NCBI GenBank assembly: GCA_029531795.1
Contig: JAPEIS010000013.1
Span: 1,736,001-1,800,000 of the forward strand
Direction of reading: 5' to 3'
Length of the DNA: 64,000 bases
Origin: Sclerotinia nivalis
Lineage: Eukaryota > Ascomycota > Leotiomycetes > Helotiales > Sclerotiniaceae
The position numbers and the translations under genes were made by a program. A model generated the notes under the pieces. That model had not been told where the DNA came from and made no database searches. It saw nothing but the letters and a program-made list of their open reading frames with translations. Positions 1-12,831 of the stretch are shown here, piece by piece (position 1 is the first letter of the stretch; every line of letters starts with the position of its first letter).

Positions 1-3000
1 TATGAGTAATTGTGAAATTGGTAGTATCAGCTACCAACGCACTAGAAACATCGACCCACCGATCAGCACGACCATCTTCTGCATTAGGTGTTGATGTGAT
101 GACAGGCGTTGGTTCTGCTCTCATTGATTCTTTGATATCGGAGATGAGATCCGATTGTGAAGGTACTGCTTGTAAAGCAAAATCCGGATGATAACGTGGT
201 AGGTAACCACCAACATTGATCGTAGTATCCGAATCAGGACCAGCACGAGAATAATGTTCAAAACCTTCGAGTCCATTTCCTAAACCTGGCGTAGAAAGAT
301 AACCACTACTTGATGGTGAACTGACAGCCGTTTCGAAAGCCAGATAGTCAGGAAGGGGAACATCAATTTCAATGGCACCGTCATCAGCGATTGAAGTTTT
401 GACTGGTGATTCATACGCTCCCGAAGGATCTGGTATGCGCTCTGATGTCTGAATCATTTGCTCGGTAATTTCATCGACTCCTTGTTCTGGTTTTTGCTCA
501 ATGGCTCTGGCGGTTTCAGTACTTCCAGATTCCGATTTCCTCAAGTCGCGTTCCTGTTGAACTTTTGACTTTGTTGGGGAAACTTCGGCGGCATTCTCAC
601 TCGTATTGGGTAATTTAACACGAGGCTGAGAAGTGATATCTCTATAGTAAGGATCGTTGATTTCAACTTCTTCCATCGATGTAGCTGACGTGTTAGTCGT
701 AGATGGTCTTCTTTTCGAACTCCAGAAACCGCTAATCATGCTACCCCATCTTGAGTTCTGACCTTGGGAATCAGTGCTTACGTTACTGTATTGACCTGAG
801 CTATCTCCTCTCTTCAGAGACCGAAGGAGGTCATCAGCAGCAAGACTACCACTGCTTCCTGGCCTAGGTATAGGACCAGTTCCTCTGACTGGAGCTCGAG
901 TAGAAAAATATGAAACTGTCGTGATTGGTGTGGCAGTCCTTGTTGTTGCAGTGCTGCTCTTCCTGGTTCCGCCATCACTACCAGGGATTGGCAAATTTGC
1001 TGTCCTGATTTGGGAAATATCGGATGATGATCGATCACGCTGAACATCATGGACTATGATTCCAAGGCCACTAGGATGTTCTGTTTGAGGTTTAGAAGGC
1101 TGTGAGATTTGTGAAGCTTGCGCGGATTGAGCCGGAAAGCTCATAGCTCGCGGGTGAGAGGCTCGTGAAGTACTAGAACGTTTGTTGATTTTGCGGCGAA
1201 GAGATTCTTCTCTCAAGACGGGTATGATATAAGATGGCGGAGATTGTGGGTATCCACCTAAAGATATCGACGTACTAGGTCGATGAGCCCGAGATCCTAT
1301 TTGTTGACTCGCGGGTAGAAAAGCCGAGAGCAGAAATATCAATCGTCTCGCTGCCATTTTATCATCGGAAACAATGATGGTTCGTGCCGGTACGGATACA
1401 TCATCATCTTTGTAAGATCTCTGACTTTGGTAATGTCTTCGACGATACCAACTAGGTCCCAGCGCTTGCAACCATTCAGTGTGATTACCCAAAAATCCAG
1501 TCAAAAGGTTAAAGAAGAAAAATCCCCTATCCTTTCCACCTGCCCACCTCTCAGCCAACCTTGCTTCTTCACGCCAAATGCCCCATCGACCCTGGCCAGT
1601 AATCACCTGAAGACTTTTGATACCACTAATCACCCTCTGACGTGAGGCATCGACCTCTTTATGTATTTTCTGGATCGGTACTAGACAGTTTTGACCTAGC
1701 TGAACTAATTTTGCATTGGTCTTGGGTAGTTTGAATGGCTTGGCGTCCTCCGTTACTCTTCTCCCAGCAATTGATATACTAGCTGAAGGGGCTCGAGAGT
1801 GTGATTCGCGATGAGGTCCAGGAGAACTGATATCCGCTTGTCGGAGAAGGCATAACAAGGATTCGGTCGCAACTGCTTGTAAACGAGTAAGTGTTCGCGT
1901 AATGATATCCCAATGTTGAGTGATCATGTCGATCCGGTCATCCACATCACTATAAATTGAAGATTCCAAAGACTCGATGCCGAAACCAGAACCAAGCATA
2001 GTCCAACCGGCACGTTTCGTAGAACTGAAAGATGATGGAAATGAATCTTGTTCATTGTATGAGCTCGATCCACGGAAACTAGATCGAGATGTTGGTGCTG
2101 AAGGCGCACGGGGTGGTGAAGCAGGCAGATGAACAATCAATCCGACCGCATACATAGGAGTTCTTTTTTGTTTTGGCTGAGGCTTCTTTACCGGAGTGTC
2201 ATTGTCGTTAACTTTAGGAAATGGATAACCATCTTTGTCTTCTCCCACCACCGGCGTCTGAGGCTCGACTTCCTCATTTGGTAGGGGTACTGGAAACATG
2301 CGCGTAATGAGGACCTTTTTCCTGTCTTGTGCCCTTGAAGGTGTGGTTGTCGAAGGACCAGCTGGAGAAGGAGCTTGACCTGCACCATTTTCCACGGTGA
2401 AAGATTGTGCCAATTTACTACTCCGCATACTTGATCTACCGAAAGATCCATCCGCAGCATAAGAACTAGGTCCTACAAAGGATCTAGAGTCGGATGGCAA
2501 TATGTGAACCTTCGTACCAGTCCCTTTGTATGCTAAAACTTCGGAATTCCCAAATATGCAATTCGAAATAGTGGTAACCTCTTCCTTGTATTCCCTCACC
2601 GAACGTTGTCCTTCAGTTTCTGTATAACTTGCTTGTGATTTATGTGCCGATCTTCGGTCAAATGCGCCGAAAGCTCGAGGAGTTGTACTTTCCTGTTGTA
2701 TAACGACAGGTCTCGCATTTTGTCCTACAGATGTCTTTCGTGGTGTAGGAATCGATCTCCGATTTTCGGACCTCGTAGGGAATGCAGAACTATTCGAGTT
2801 TTGTCTTTCAAGAAAGGGAGAAGCTGGCGGAGGGGTATGACTATCATATAATACGTATGGAGTTCCAGTAGTTGAAGTAGCTTCCTGCATAATAATTACT
2901 CGAACATCGCGCATGTCCAAATCGATTTCCCCATTGATATCAAAAGTATTCGCGTTCGCCGGCGCAAGTGCGGTTCCAGATGAGAATGGGAAGAGTTGGT

Positions 3001-3145
3001 CCTTGTGACACAAAGCTTCGGCATCTGGGAAGAGTAAATTGTAGGTAAAATGATCCTCCAGATTTGAATCAAGAAGGTTGGAAGAGCGTGAAGTCGTCTG
3101 TCCAGTAGATGTCGTAGCAGAGAATAATTTCCCCAGTAAAGACAT
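1..3145 (-). CDS. Lst4/FNIP-like folliculin-interacting protein, 3'-incomplete
   Basis: About 1,048 codons are open without a stop or intron from an ATG at 3145-3143 to the window edge, so the C-terminus is missing. The first 90 residues resemble the fungal FNIP N-terminal domain: a NLLFPD motif, an FPFSSG segment and a RDVRVIIMQEA strand followed by VLYDSHTPPP. A middle block has a helix starting FFFFNLLTGFLGNH, then PARTIIVSDDKMAARRLIF and LLSAFL, as in the FNIP/Lst4 longin-DENN middle region. The rest is Ser/Thr/Pro-rich and probably disordered. Known for the family: Lst4 pairs with Lst7 (FNIP with folliculin) as a GTPase-activating complex for Rag/Gtr proteins at the vacuole, feeding amino-acid signals to TORC1. 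Assignment is from remembered motifs; family membership is likely, exact orthology less so. Confidence 0.72.
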   Translation of the reverse strand, partial: MSLLGKLFSATTSTGQTTSRSSNLLDSNLEDHFTYNLLFPDAEALCHKDQLFPFSSGTALAPANANTFDINGEIDLDMRDVRVIIMQEATSTTGTPYVLYDSHTPPPASPFLERQNSNSSAFPTRSENRRSIPTPRKTSVGQNARPVVIQQESTTPRAFGAFDRRSAHKSQASYTETEGQRSVREYKEEVTTISNCIFGNSEVLAYKGTGTKVHILPSDSRSFVGPSSYAADGSFGRSSMRSSKLAQSFTVENGAGQAPSPAGPSTTTPSRAQDRKKVLITRMFPVPLPNEEVEPQTPVVGEDKDGYPFPKVNDNDTPVKKPQPKQKRTPMYAVGLIVHLPASPPRAPSAPTSRSSFRGSSSYNEQDSFPSSFSSTKRAGWTMLGSGFGIESLESSIYSDVDDRIDMITQHWDIITRTLTRLQAVATESLLCLLRQADISSPGPHRESHSRAPSASISIAGRRVTEDAKPFKLPKTNAKLVQLGQNCLVPIQKIHKEVDASRQRVISGIKSLQVITGQGRWGIWREEARLAERWAGGKDRGFFFFNLLTGFLGNHTEWLQALGPSWYRRRHYQSQRSYKDDDVSVPARTIIVSDDKMAARRLIFLLSAFLPASQQIGSRAHRPSTSISLGGYPQSPPSYIIPVLREESLRRKINKRSSTSRASHPRAMSFPAQSAQASQISQPSKPQTEHPSGLGIIVHDVQRDRSSSDISQIRTANLPIPGSDGGTRKSSTATTRTATPITTVSYFSTRAPVRGTGPIPRPGSSGSLAADDLLRSLKRGDSSGQYSNVSTDSQGQNSRWGSMISGFWSSKRRPSTTNTSATSMEEVEINDPYYRDITSQPRVKLPNTSENAAEVSPTKSKVQQERDLRKSESGSTETARAIEQKPEQGVDEITEQMIQTSERIPDPSGAYESPVKTSIADDGAIEIDVPLPDYLAFETAVSSPSSSGYLSTPGLGNGLEGFEHYSRAGPDSDTTINVGGYLPRYHPDFALQAVPSQSDLISDIKESMRAEPTPVITSTPNAEDGRADRWVDVSSALVADTTNFTITH

Positions 3146-3542
3146 CTTGGTAGATGTATTTATTTTATCAAGTAGTATTTTTATCTTTTGGAATCTGTCT
3201 GTCGACTTTGAGGATTGAGAGTTGTTGCGATCGTTTAGCAGCACGCATGACGATACTGCTGCTTCGGAATGGCCATTGTCGCGACGGAAAGAATGACTGG
3301 GATTTTGTAATTTGTATCGTGTGTATTAATTCCGTATAGGGTGACGCGAAATGAAGAAGAATAAAATTGGGAATATTAAGCGGAATGGGTAGAAATGACG
3401 GGAGTTTTGGCGGTGGTAATGTAATTGAGGTGATTGATGTACGTGGGTTTCGATATGATGTAACCGATGGGAATTGGAGTGAATCGACCCAATCGATGGT
3501 TGATGAGTAATGTTGAACTTCAGCCAAAGGTTTAAATTAGGT

Positions 3543-3565
3543 AGGGAGGGAGGGAGGGAGGGAGG
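3543..3565. repeat. (GGGA)n microsatellite
   Basis: About five to six tandem AGGG units form a purine-only tract upstream of the Lst4-like gene. Such a tract could form a G-quadruplex or triplex, but nothing in the sequence shows that it does. Confidence 0.85.
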
Positions 3566-3699
3566 TATTGAATCTTAGTTATTTCTTTCCAAATATGATC
3601 AATATCAATATTAGAAAAAGAAGATAAAAGATTGGGAATAGAATAGTAGAGTATAAATTGAATGAATACCTAGTACCTAAGGACCTATGAAAAGGTGAA

Positions 3700-3786
3700 G
3701 AAGGTATGAAGGTATGAAGGTATGAGAGGTATGAGAGGTATGAGAGGTATGAGAGGTTTGAGAGGTTTGAGAGGTATGAAGGTATG
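3700..3786. repeat. Minisatellite of 8-9 bp units (TATGAGAGG / TATGAAGG)
   Basis: Around ten tandem copies of TATGAAGG and TATGAGAGG, with TTTGAGAGG variants in the middle. It keeps a frame open that reads MRG repeats, but this is a repeat artefact with no other coding support. Confidence 0.88.
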
Positions 3787-4110
3787 GAGAAGACTCAAAA
3801 GAGTTGAAGATTTGATGGGTTCTCTTGAAAGACGTTTTGTAATAATATGGGGTGATTCTCGGCCTGGATTCTGGGGGGGGAGGATTCTTCTTTTAGTACT
3901 AGGGATAGAAAGGAAGTTGAGCTAACATTCACTAATAAGGTATGTCAAACTAGGAGTCTTCTCTGAAGTTTGAACTTATTTCGCCTTGGTCCCACCCTTC
4001 ACTAGATCTACCTAACTCCGTGAAATACCCTAGTAATACTTTATTTATTTATTATGTACTGTATGGAGTCCATATATTATTTTGTAGCGGCTGGTGATTG
4101 TGGTTACTAG

Positions 4111-4146
4111 TAAATACTAAATACTAAATACTAAATACTAAATACT
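4111..4146. repeat. (TAAATAC)5 microsatellite
   Basis: Five near-perfect 7-bp units in intergenic DNA. Confidence 0.88.
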
Positions 4147-7100
4147 TTTAATTGGATTCCGCTGACTACCTAGCATTAGTATCAAGTTTCAACCTTCCAG
4201 TAGCTACTATCACTTACCAACTCACCCCATCCTATTCACCCATTCACCCATTCACTCCCTTTATCTGCCGATGGGGATTTTTGGAATAAGCGGTCAATCA
4301 TGCATTTCAAGCATTTCAAGCATTTTAAACAATTCAAAAAATTCAAACAATCCAACAATCAAGATTTCATACTAGAGAGAAAACAGATATCAATTTTGAC
4401 AACTTGATCACCAATCCGGGCTTCAACATTTCCAATGTTTCTAGGATTTTCCTTGATGTATTGTATCTGTGCCATCTGCCATCCACATCCCAAAACTCTT
4501 TTCTCTCTCACACGGCCCCCAATTTAAATCTCCATTTTAAAGAGAATAATAATAATATCCTCGTTTTTTTTCATTCTCACTCCGTACCTAGGTAGTTTCC
4601 TTTTCCTTGTCTTGGATGGCTTGTACGTGCTGCATCGTGCATTGGCTTTCCTTGGTAACGCACGCATTCTTGCATTCTTGCATTTCTAATAAGCTTTGAT
4701 GCTTAGTTCTGCAAGTGATATCTATCTCATGATCTCTTATCCGCCAGCTCTATGAGATTTCTATGGTTACATTTAATATTCAAAAATACTTGATGGCAAT
4801 ACAAATAATATTTCATGCATAACAGTACGGATAGAATTCTCCACTTCCATACTTTATTCCTTTGCTTCCAACATCACACATCACATCGAGGAAATTACTT
4901 GACTTTCTCAAATTAAAGCACATTCGATACGAAAAATAGCAGGGAACATTGAGGGAAAAAACCTCGCATATTTACGAGTAAGTCCGCCCGTTTACTTCCT
5001 AGATTACGAATGCACAAGTACACAAAGTTACTGTCAAAGTAGAAGTAAATTCTCTCCCCTCTCGTTCCTCGACACCAGTTAAAACAACTTTAAGATCGAA
5101 AAATCCATCTCAGAGAACATGAGTCTTGAGTCTATGACGGTCCGGAAAGGAAGTGGATAACAAGCTTTGAATAGATTGAAACGGGCAAATTCATTAGCCA
5201 ATGTAGCCAATGTAGCCAGTGTGTGAAAAAAAGATGATGTGGAGAATTTCCCCGAACACCATCAACATTAAAAATGGAATTATTTGCTAACACATTCTAT
5301 ATCAATGGAGCTGATTTCCTCAAACAAATAAATCACCGAGAGAGGATGACCAATGACCAGCCAAAAGCATTACATTATACAATCATTACGAGAGACGTTA
5401 CAGAAAATGTTAGAATGGTTACAATTACAGAGTGTTTAGACTCTCGAGAGAGTACTAGGTCGGTAATATTAGAATGCTCAACTTGCGTACTTACCGGTAT
5501 TAGCCAAGGGATCATTTCCTTCATCAACCTTCTTTTTGTCGGCCCTTTAAATTCCATACATACATACTAGGTAACTTAGTCCAGCCTCAGCCGTATAAAG
5601 TTGATGCTTAATTCTTTAAAACCGACCCACACGCAGCGAATATCTCGGAGATCTCCTAGAGTAGGAAATGAGGAATGAGGATTACTTACCTGGATCATTC
5701 ATCATCTTATCGAATCTCTATCGATAATGATATCTTCAATATCCATCATCTACGGAGGATCCTATCTACCTGCCACCTACATCTGCCACCTGCCACATTC
5801 CGAAAATCTACAACAACATCAACACCAACACCAACGTCATATTCTTATTCTTATTCTCCTTTACGTAGTTACGTAGCACTTCAAACGACATTATTCTGAC
5901 TCACCTTTAGTTTTGATACCCGGGGAAGATAAACTGCATGCGCATCACATGCATATATATATGGAGTTACAAGGGATGAATAACATGAATCATATTCTCA
6001 TCATCTAAACATCTAAACATCTTACCAATCCACCAGATACCAAAAGAATACAGCAACAGGCATCAACAAACCCAAATCCCAGAATTACATACCAAGCCTG
6101 CAGTATATCCACCAGTAACCAAGATCCCTTCAGATTTACATCCATTATCCAAGTCATCGTCAGGTTATTTCCAAATATTGCCAAAATGCAGCGTATCTAT
6201 ATGCTGTATGCTGTACAACACCCCTCAATGACCCCAATTAGAAACCCCCAATATCAATTGCATTGCATCAAAATTTATTTCATATCCCACTCGGAACCCT
6301 TTCATATAAGTTATAACGGACGGCACGGCACGGAAATATCGAATCTGATAACATCTATTCAACGCCTCCGACGATATTTTTTCTTCAACGGACGGGTAAT
6401 ATTTACTTGATATTTACTTGGTATTGTCTTATATTCTTTTTCATCTCCGTGGCTATTTCCACAACGAAGTACTACTTGGAGTGTTATGTGAAAATCATTC
6501 TCAAGACCCGAGTTGTCGAATACAATATATACAACAAATACTCTCACTATTATCATTATCGCATTCGAGAATTCAAAGTAAGATGAATACAAGACTTCAC
6601 TGCACTGCTTACTTACATGCACGTCCAGGCAGAAAGAAAAAAATCCCACAGCACTTCATCTACTCGCCGATAAGTCCCAAATTTCAAATCTTGTACATGA
6701 TGCATCAGATATAAAAGTTCAATTGGCGTTCAGGCCCAAAACAAATTAATCGACAATGCATCATTATCCGCTTACATCGACATGGGGTAGTTCTAAGGTA
6801 ACATCACAAACCGATGTAGTTATATCACAGCCTTATTATTTTGTTTGCTCATCGCCATTTTACTTTCTATATCGTTGGGGCTTGTCGGGGTTCGTAGATG
6901 AGCGCTCTGTACGTCTGGCGAAAAGGACTTAGATTTACGTAGGTAGTAACGGTCTGTTGGTTTCGATTCACACGGATGGGATTTTTCTTTGCTATTTCTT
7001 ATCCCATCATCATCATTATCATCATCAATATCATCTGCATCAAACGGCTGAAAAAGTATACGCCCCTCAAAAAAAAAGAAGCCTTTCATATCTTCCCGTC

Positions 7101-8952
7101 TGTTCCTTAAAAAGTAATTCCTAGATCCTATATGCCGACGGAATATCTTCCCGTCAATACATATATCTGTATTGTATCATGCCGTCATGCTCATCCTTAT
7201 CCTGTATATCTTCCAATTCCATCCCAACCTCATCGCAACCCCATGCGTCGTGCTCCATCCAACAAACAATATCCAGCCGGCACAATCGCTGTACTCCCCG
7301 CCTTAAAGCCTCATTTTATACTTCACCTCTCTTCACTTCATCCCTAATCCCTCACCCCTCCTTCCCATCCATCCTTCTTCCTCGCAAACCAAAAACCACA
7401 AACCACTTCCTACCTTGATTTACATTACCTTACCCTCCCCTACACCGCAAAAACCCCAAAGCCTCCAAGTCAGACCCCCCCCAAAAAAACAAAGTCGGTG
7501 AGGTGAGTAGGTAGTTCTAAATTGTAACCCAAAAACCCAAAATGTTAACACCCACATTCCAATGATATAGACACTTTATCTGATTGGTACTATTATCTAT
7601 ATCCAGGATTAAAATACGCCTCACAAACTCACAAACAAAACATATCTTCCTTGATCCTAATCGCGATTTGGATATTTTCTAGCCAATGAGATTTATATGA
7701 ATATGGTAAAGTATAAAATTTGAGGCGAGGCGAGGCGAGATGGGAACTGGGAACTGGGATTGGGGAGGTGGGAAGGCAGAGGTGGAAGTGGGAAGATTGA
7801 GATGATTTGTTTGTATAGATTGATTGATTGATGGGTGAATGAGCTCCAATAGTATATATCTGTCTGGATTATGAGGCGGATGAGTTAGAGGGGATAGAAG
7901 GTAAATAAATAAAAATCCAGTATTCGTATAGAAAAATGAATCAAATTGGGAAATCTTTCTAATAAGATCTTATATCTAAGCATCCGGTAATCTATAATTT
8001 ACTTTAGTATAAATAAATTCTATTGTAATTATATCTTAGAAATAGCCGATACATTATAAACTTAGATCGGCAATATCATCCGGTAACCAGCTCCATTAAA
8101 ATTAGACGTGGCTTGACTTCCGTCTATTTACCTACCTAGTAGTTCTAGGCTTCTAGCTTCCGTTGTTGCGGTTAGATAAGATGAAATGATTGATGGGTGA
8201 TGGATGGATGGTTTCGCGATGATAGTACGATTAATAGGAAGGATCGATCGTGAAGCATGGAAATATCAATTCTTGACATCCATTACTTGTAGTTGGATAT
8301 ATATACGAGGATTACCTGGTAATTTTTTCATGGAGTAAGGTCTGGTGGAGAAGAGTTTTAGAGTTTTCGCTTTACTTTCCTTTGGTTGTTTTGATGGGAG
8401 GAAAGGAATGAATACATTGATGTTTCTTTCTTCTCTTCTCTTCCCTTCCCTTTTCTTGTTTTTAACTTTGTAGGTATCCGTATGTGGTCTTCCCCTTCCC
8501 CTTGACCTTAACGGCTCATATGCTCTACCCAAGATATCAATCTATCATACTTTCCATTCCTTTTCTTCCCTTTCCTCTCCTAAACTCCAGATCCATCCTC
8601 AATTCGGCTGTCAGTACGAACTCTCTCTAGTATTCTGAGAGTAACCACAAATGTAGTACCTCGAACTCTAATTCTAGAAAATGATATCACGATTCCCATC
8701 ACTACCTCCCACTCTCAACATCTTTTCCTGTGGAGTTCTTAGGGCGTGGTATTCATTACATTCTGGATGGTTGGTTGGATGATGCATATTCGAGGGATTG
8801 GGAATGGCTAGGCTTATCCCCGGGTTTTAATTTTAGGTTGGGGCTAAGAACTTGGAAATGGGTGGTTGAGATGGTGGGGATGGAATTTAAAGGTGGGATG
8901 TCGATGTTGTGTTCTGATGTTTCGTTGTTTTGGGATTCAATTGCTGGGATCT

Positions 8953-9018
8953 TGGATATGGATATGGATATGGATATGGATATGGATATGGATATGGATA
9001 TGGATATGGATATGGATA
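8953..9018. repeat. (TGGATA)n hexanucleotide repeat
   Basis: About eleven almost perfect TGGATA units. In the open frame 8730-9128 they encode alternating Met-Asp, but that frame has no ATG start near its beginning and no family signal, so I treat it as a repeat and not as a gene. Confidence 0.9.
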
Positions 9019-10470
9019 ATAATATGATGATGGATATCTCAGAGAGCTTGAGTGAGTCTTGGTCTTGGTTTCGAGGGCAAAGATTTTTGATATTAGGTTT
9101 GGATGTTAATGGTAGAATCGATTTATGAGATCGGTTTACGGTCTTTCTTTTTGGAATGGTTGGTATGTTACTTATGCATGTTTGTATGTGCCTCTTGAAT
9201 TTGATCGAGTGATCAGGTGGAAGAGAGGAGACGCTCTACGGGGTGGTGGCTATGCTAGTGCTTTATAGCCATTGTTTGTCGGTTGGATCTTATTTTCGAG
9301 ATTCCTGAGAAGGAGCATCGTTTTGTCGCAATTGAAGGGAGGGTTGATTCAGTCAGATGAAAGGACAAAACCATAATATTTGTCTGCCACTTCCTTCTCT
9401 TCAGATTTTCCTGCCTCAAACACCAGCTACAGGTCTCGTTTGTTTATCTTTCACAATTTACTTAGCGGTAGTGCTTTGAAATTATCATTCATCTCGCGAT
9501 ATCCTCGTGTGAAACCTTCACTGAATTTTGTGCGGGAAATGAAGATTACTCATACGATTAAGTCACAGATGAGAATAGTTCCTTCCAGTAGAAGGCTTCT
9601 GTACTTTGGGTCCAGCACTGAGGAAGCTGCCCTGGGTTTTGAGGCATTTTATCTACTTCAGAGTTTCGGTTACCAGATTGCCGGTCAAATTCAGTGCAGA
9701 ATCGGGAGATGAAGATTTGGCATTAAAGGAAAATTCGCAAGTGTATCGGGATGTTTATGTGAAAGAGGGGTATGATATTTTCTCAGGACAAAGGTGGATA
9801 TTAATCGTATGTGTTGAAAGATCAGTGTATCTTGTTGAGCTATATTGTGTGCCGGTGCAGGTTATTATGTTACATTTCATTGTCCGTGGTTGAGCTGGAT
9901 GTTAAGAGGTCTGGTTGAAGCATGGGGCGGCAGGATTATTGACTTGAGAATGCTATACTCTGAAGCAGTTTCGTCTGAACTTGCTCTAAGTTCTAATCTG
10001 AGTTGCGTTGAACGCGGTTTCTTCCTTCTAGGAGTACAAAGCATAAAACTTTCTTCAACTAGCATACTGCAACTCATTTGTCAGGCATTCTAATTGTTAC
10101 CTCATGTTCGGTATGTGCATGTTTCGAGGCCCGCGCACTTGTGATATACCGCGGAGGTGTAAGCACAATGCATGGAGTGCTCACGGCCTCTCACAACACT
10201 CAGCTCATAAGTCATACTCGCCGCGACCTTTATTGATACATGTATCTCTCTACACCTCGAGCCGTTTGAAACATCTCACGTCCATTTTCTATTGATCTAC
10301 GAACAAAGTCATACTTCCCGAACACACAATTTTGGCGAACGGAATTCCGCGCTGCATTGCAACCCCAATCACTGTCAAATCAATAAAGTATAAACAACCT
10401 CATAACGAATGGTACTTCGAGGCTCGGCTTATCAGGCGCAATCATGGCCAAGTCGAGATTTATTTCAAGG

Positions 10471-12013
10471 ATTTAAGATTCTGGACTGCCCGCAAATGGT
10501 CGCTTTTTTGGCGGAAGCCATTCTCGGCCAACATCTAAAACTGGACCTATAAGCACATCCTTACTGCCAGATTTCTCATCCTCGAAGCTCCCTATCACAC
10601 TTGTTGACTTTCCCATAGAAATTTTCCACATACTTTTCCAATTCCTATCTCCCAAACATTTCTACAATTTATCTCTTGTCTGCAAGGGTTTAAATGAGCT
10701 TGCTGAGCTGGGGCTATACTCTGAAATTCGATGGATTTGGATCAATCCTCAAGCCTTCTCAATCGTTTTACTCATCCGAAGCATTCTTTCAATACCCGAG
10801 CTCGTATACGATGAGATGTGTTTCGATCCAACAATAACTACACCGATGATCCTCCACCTAAACTGTCTGTGACTGAAATCGACCTTGATCAGTCAATTTC
10901 ATTTATTGAGAAGCTTCATATCCCTTATATTCACCTCTGGATTCAAGAACTGCGTTTGGAACAATGGAAGATTTCGTCGCCGTCTTGCTCTCTCAACTCT
11001 CAAGCATGAAATATTTATGTGTGGGTTCTAACTTTGCCTTTGAAAGTCGAATCATCGATATGGTTCTCAGGTCTGCTCTATGCGAATCTGTCGAATGCAG
11101 GCTCTCTTCAATCAAAAAGCTTCGGAACGTCTCTTTCAATCTGGACTCCCTAGCTCATTGCCGTGATATATGTACGCCAAATACCGCAGATATTCCGCCG
11201 TGCCAAATATTCATTGTCTGTCGGCTTCAATAGATAGGTAACCCCGTCACTTTTGCGTGGCTTGCAAAATCAAAGCCCTGGTATCTACTCTTACATCACT
11301 AGATCTAAGCTTAATAAGAGAAGTTCATCTTGGCCAAATCCTTTCTCTTACAACCAGGCTCAAAATTTTGCGTTGGAGATGACATTATCGTGAGGATCTT
11401 AGGAATAGGTTTCCCCAGTATCATTGATTACGACCTTATCATTGAGGCATTATTCCATGTTCGGAACCCTCTGACGGATCTTACAATCTGGGCGGAAAAT
11501 GACCGGTATTATAGATTCAATGTAACTATCACAGTTAATGGATCGTTAAGCGGAATAGCCAATTTTAGGTCCTTGAAGAGATTCAAGATTAACCTGGAAT
11601 TCTTGATGGGAATTTCGTCACCCATCGTTTCGATTTGAGCACGTAATACCCAAATATATCGAGGTTTTTACACTGACCGATGATGAAGAACTAAAAGAGG
11701 GTAATCTGTTCGACTATTGGATAGTGTTTGAAGCAACTCAATCTTGGTTGAAGTGTTGGAAATTAAAATTTCAGCGCCTCATCTTCGAACCATTCATTTC
11801 TTACTAAAGTACAATCATAGCGATTTCAATCCTCTTCCAAGCCGCGACCCTTTCGAATGCGATATCACGATGGGAAAGAACCTTGAGAGATTAGTTGTGG
11901 GAGCGGATGTCCAAATTAAAATAGACAAGTTGGATGAACAGAGTGAGAGGCACTTATACCCTTCGGGCCATTTGACATTTGGCTGGAGTAATACCCTACC
12001 TGTAGAAATCTAG
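10471..12013 (+). pseudogene. Decayed F-box protein gene
   Basis: The segment 10591-10870 encodes a recognisable F-box: FPIEIFHILFQFLSPKHF, then SLVCKGLNELA and EIRWIW. Downstream pieces read as one continuous protein only if the frame changes six times (frames 1, 0, 2, 1, 2, 0, 2). They include a segment with SFIEKLHIPYIHLW near 10900, MEDFVAVLLSQLSS at 10964, a leucine-rich stretch STLTSLDLSLIREV near 11285, a block at 11386-11638 with LTDLTIWAENDRYY, and a C-terminal piece ending at 12013. No ATG precedes the F-box within its open frame (stop near 10471). GT-AG introns do not explain the joins I examined. F-box proteins recruit substrates to SCF ubiquitin ligases; this copy is very probably not functional. 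Multiple sequencing indels are the alternative, but neighbouring genes are intact. Confidence 0.75.
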
Positions 12014-12831
12014 GCGGCTGATAATTCGGCAAGTTTACTTGACAGATGTTTCGGAATACTGGGTAGAGATCTAGTATTATTAGATCTATAAGTTCCATGT
12101 CTTACGGAACTTCTATGGGTGATACCTCGGGGGCGGGGTGGGAATATCGGATCATTCGCGAGGGTAGAACTCCGCTTGCCCGACACTGATGAAGAGACAG
12201 TCACTCTTAATGCATGATTGTACGGTACTTTTGGGTTGATTTGGCTAGTGCATTTAAGTGGTTTGTGGGCATTTTTATCACCCCAGGCTGTCCGGGTTAG
12301 TCGTGCCGGATATCATATCGTGCTAGATCATTTCAAAACACTGCCGAGAACAAGCTTCGACATACTTCAGGTTTTTTACACATACGTCAGTAATATTTTT
12401 CTCCTCCAAATAATATTTACAAGATAAGAGCTTCTTGATATGAAGTTCTTATCGTCTAGCTGGTCAAACATGCGGGGTTACGTTCGATATGCGGGTTTTT
12501 TCGTTTCTAATTGGTCAATGGTCATGCAGAACATTTGCACTATATTGCGAGTGTGCTACGGCAGTTGTCACTTTTTTTATCCGCAGCGGGATAAATCCGT
12601 AAGGACCTGCCTATAATAGACTTATTGTGGCGGGGTTCTGTTGTTTTTCTTTGGAGATATGAGATCTGAACATCTATTTGTCTTGAACCTCAGAAGACGA
12701 GGTCTGTTTTCTGGTTTAGCTTATCGGAAGCTTTCATAGGCTAGAGATGGCCCCTCCATTCTAAGTCAAGATATTTTCTACCCTCCAATTCCATTTTTCT
12801 CTCTTGATGTGTATTCTTCAGGCATATCATA
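12014..12831. other. Intergenic region upstream of the OPT transporter
   Basis: No gene is seen. The 100 bases before the transporter ATG are pyrimidine-rich (near 12745-12815), as in fungal leaders. Confidence 0.5.

Larger units (their letters stand above)
3146..10470. other. Long gene-free interval upstream of the Lst4-like gene
   Basis: No reading frame here has both a plausible start and a recognisable protein; the longest open frames begin at non-ATG codons or translate simple repeats. The interval holds several short tandem repeats (listed separately) and pyrimidine-rich tracts near 5050-5090 and 7320-7470 that look like fungal transcription-start or 5' leader sequence. It may contain promoters, long leaders or non-coding transcripts, but sequence alone does not show which. 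Confidence 0.5.

Noticed and set aside
3722..3925. Frame reading MRGMRGMRG followed by basic text
   Set aside because: The start is a translated minisatellite and the rest matches nothing.
8730..9128. 133-codon frame containing a Met-Asp repeat
   Set aside because: It begins at a GTG, has no family signal, and its length is due to the TGGATA repeat.
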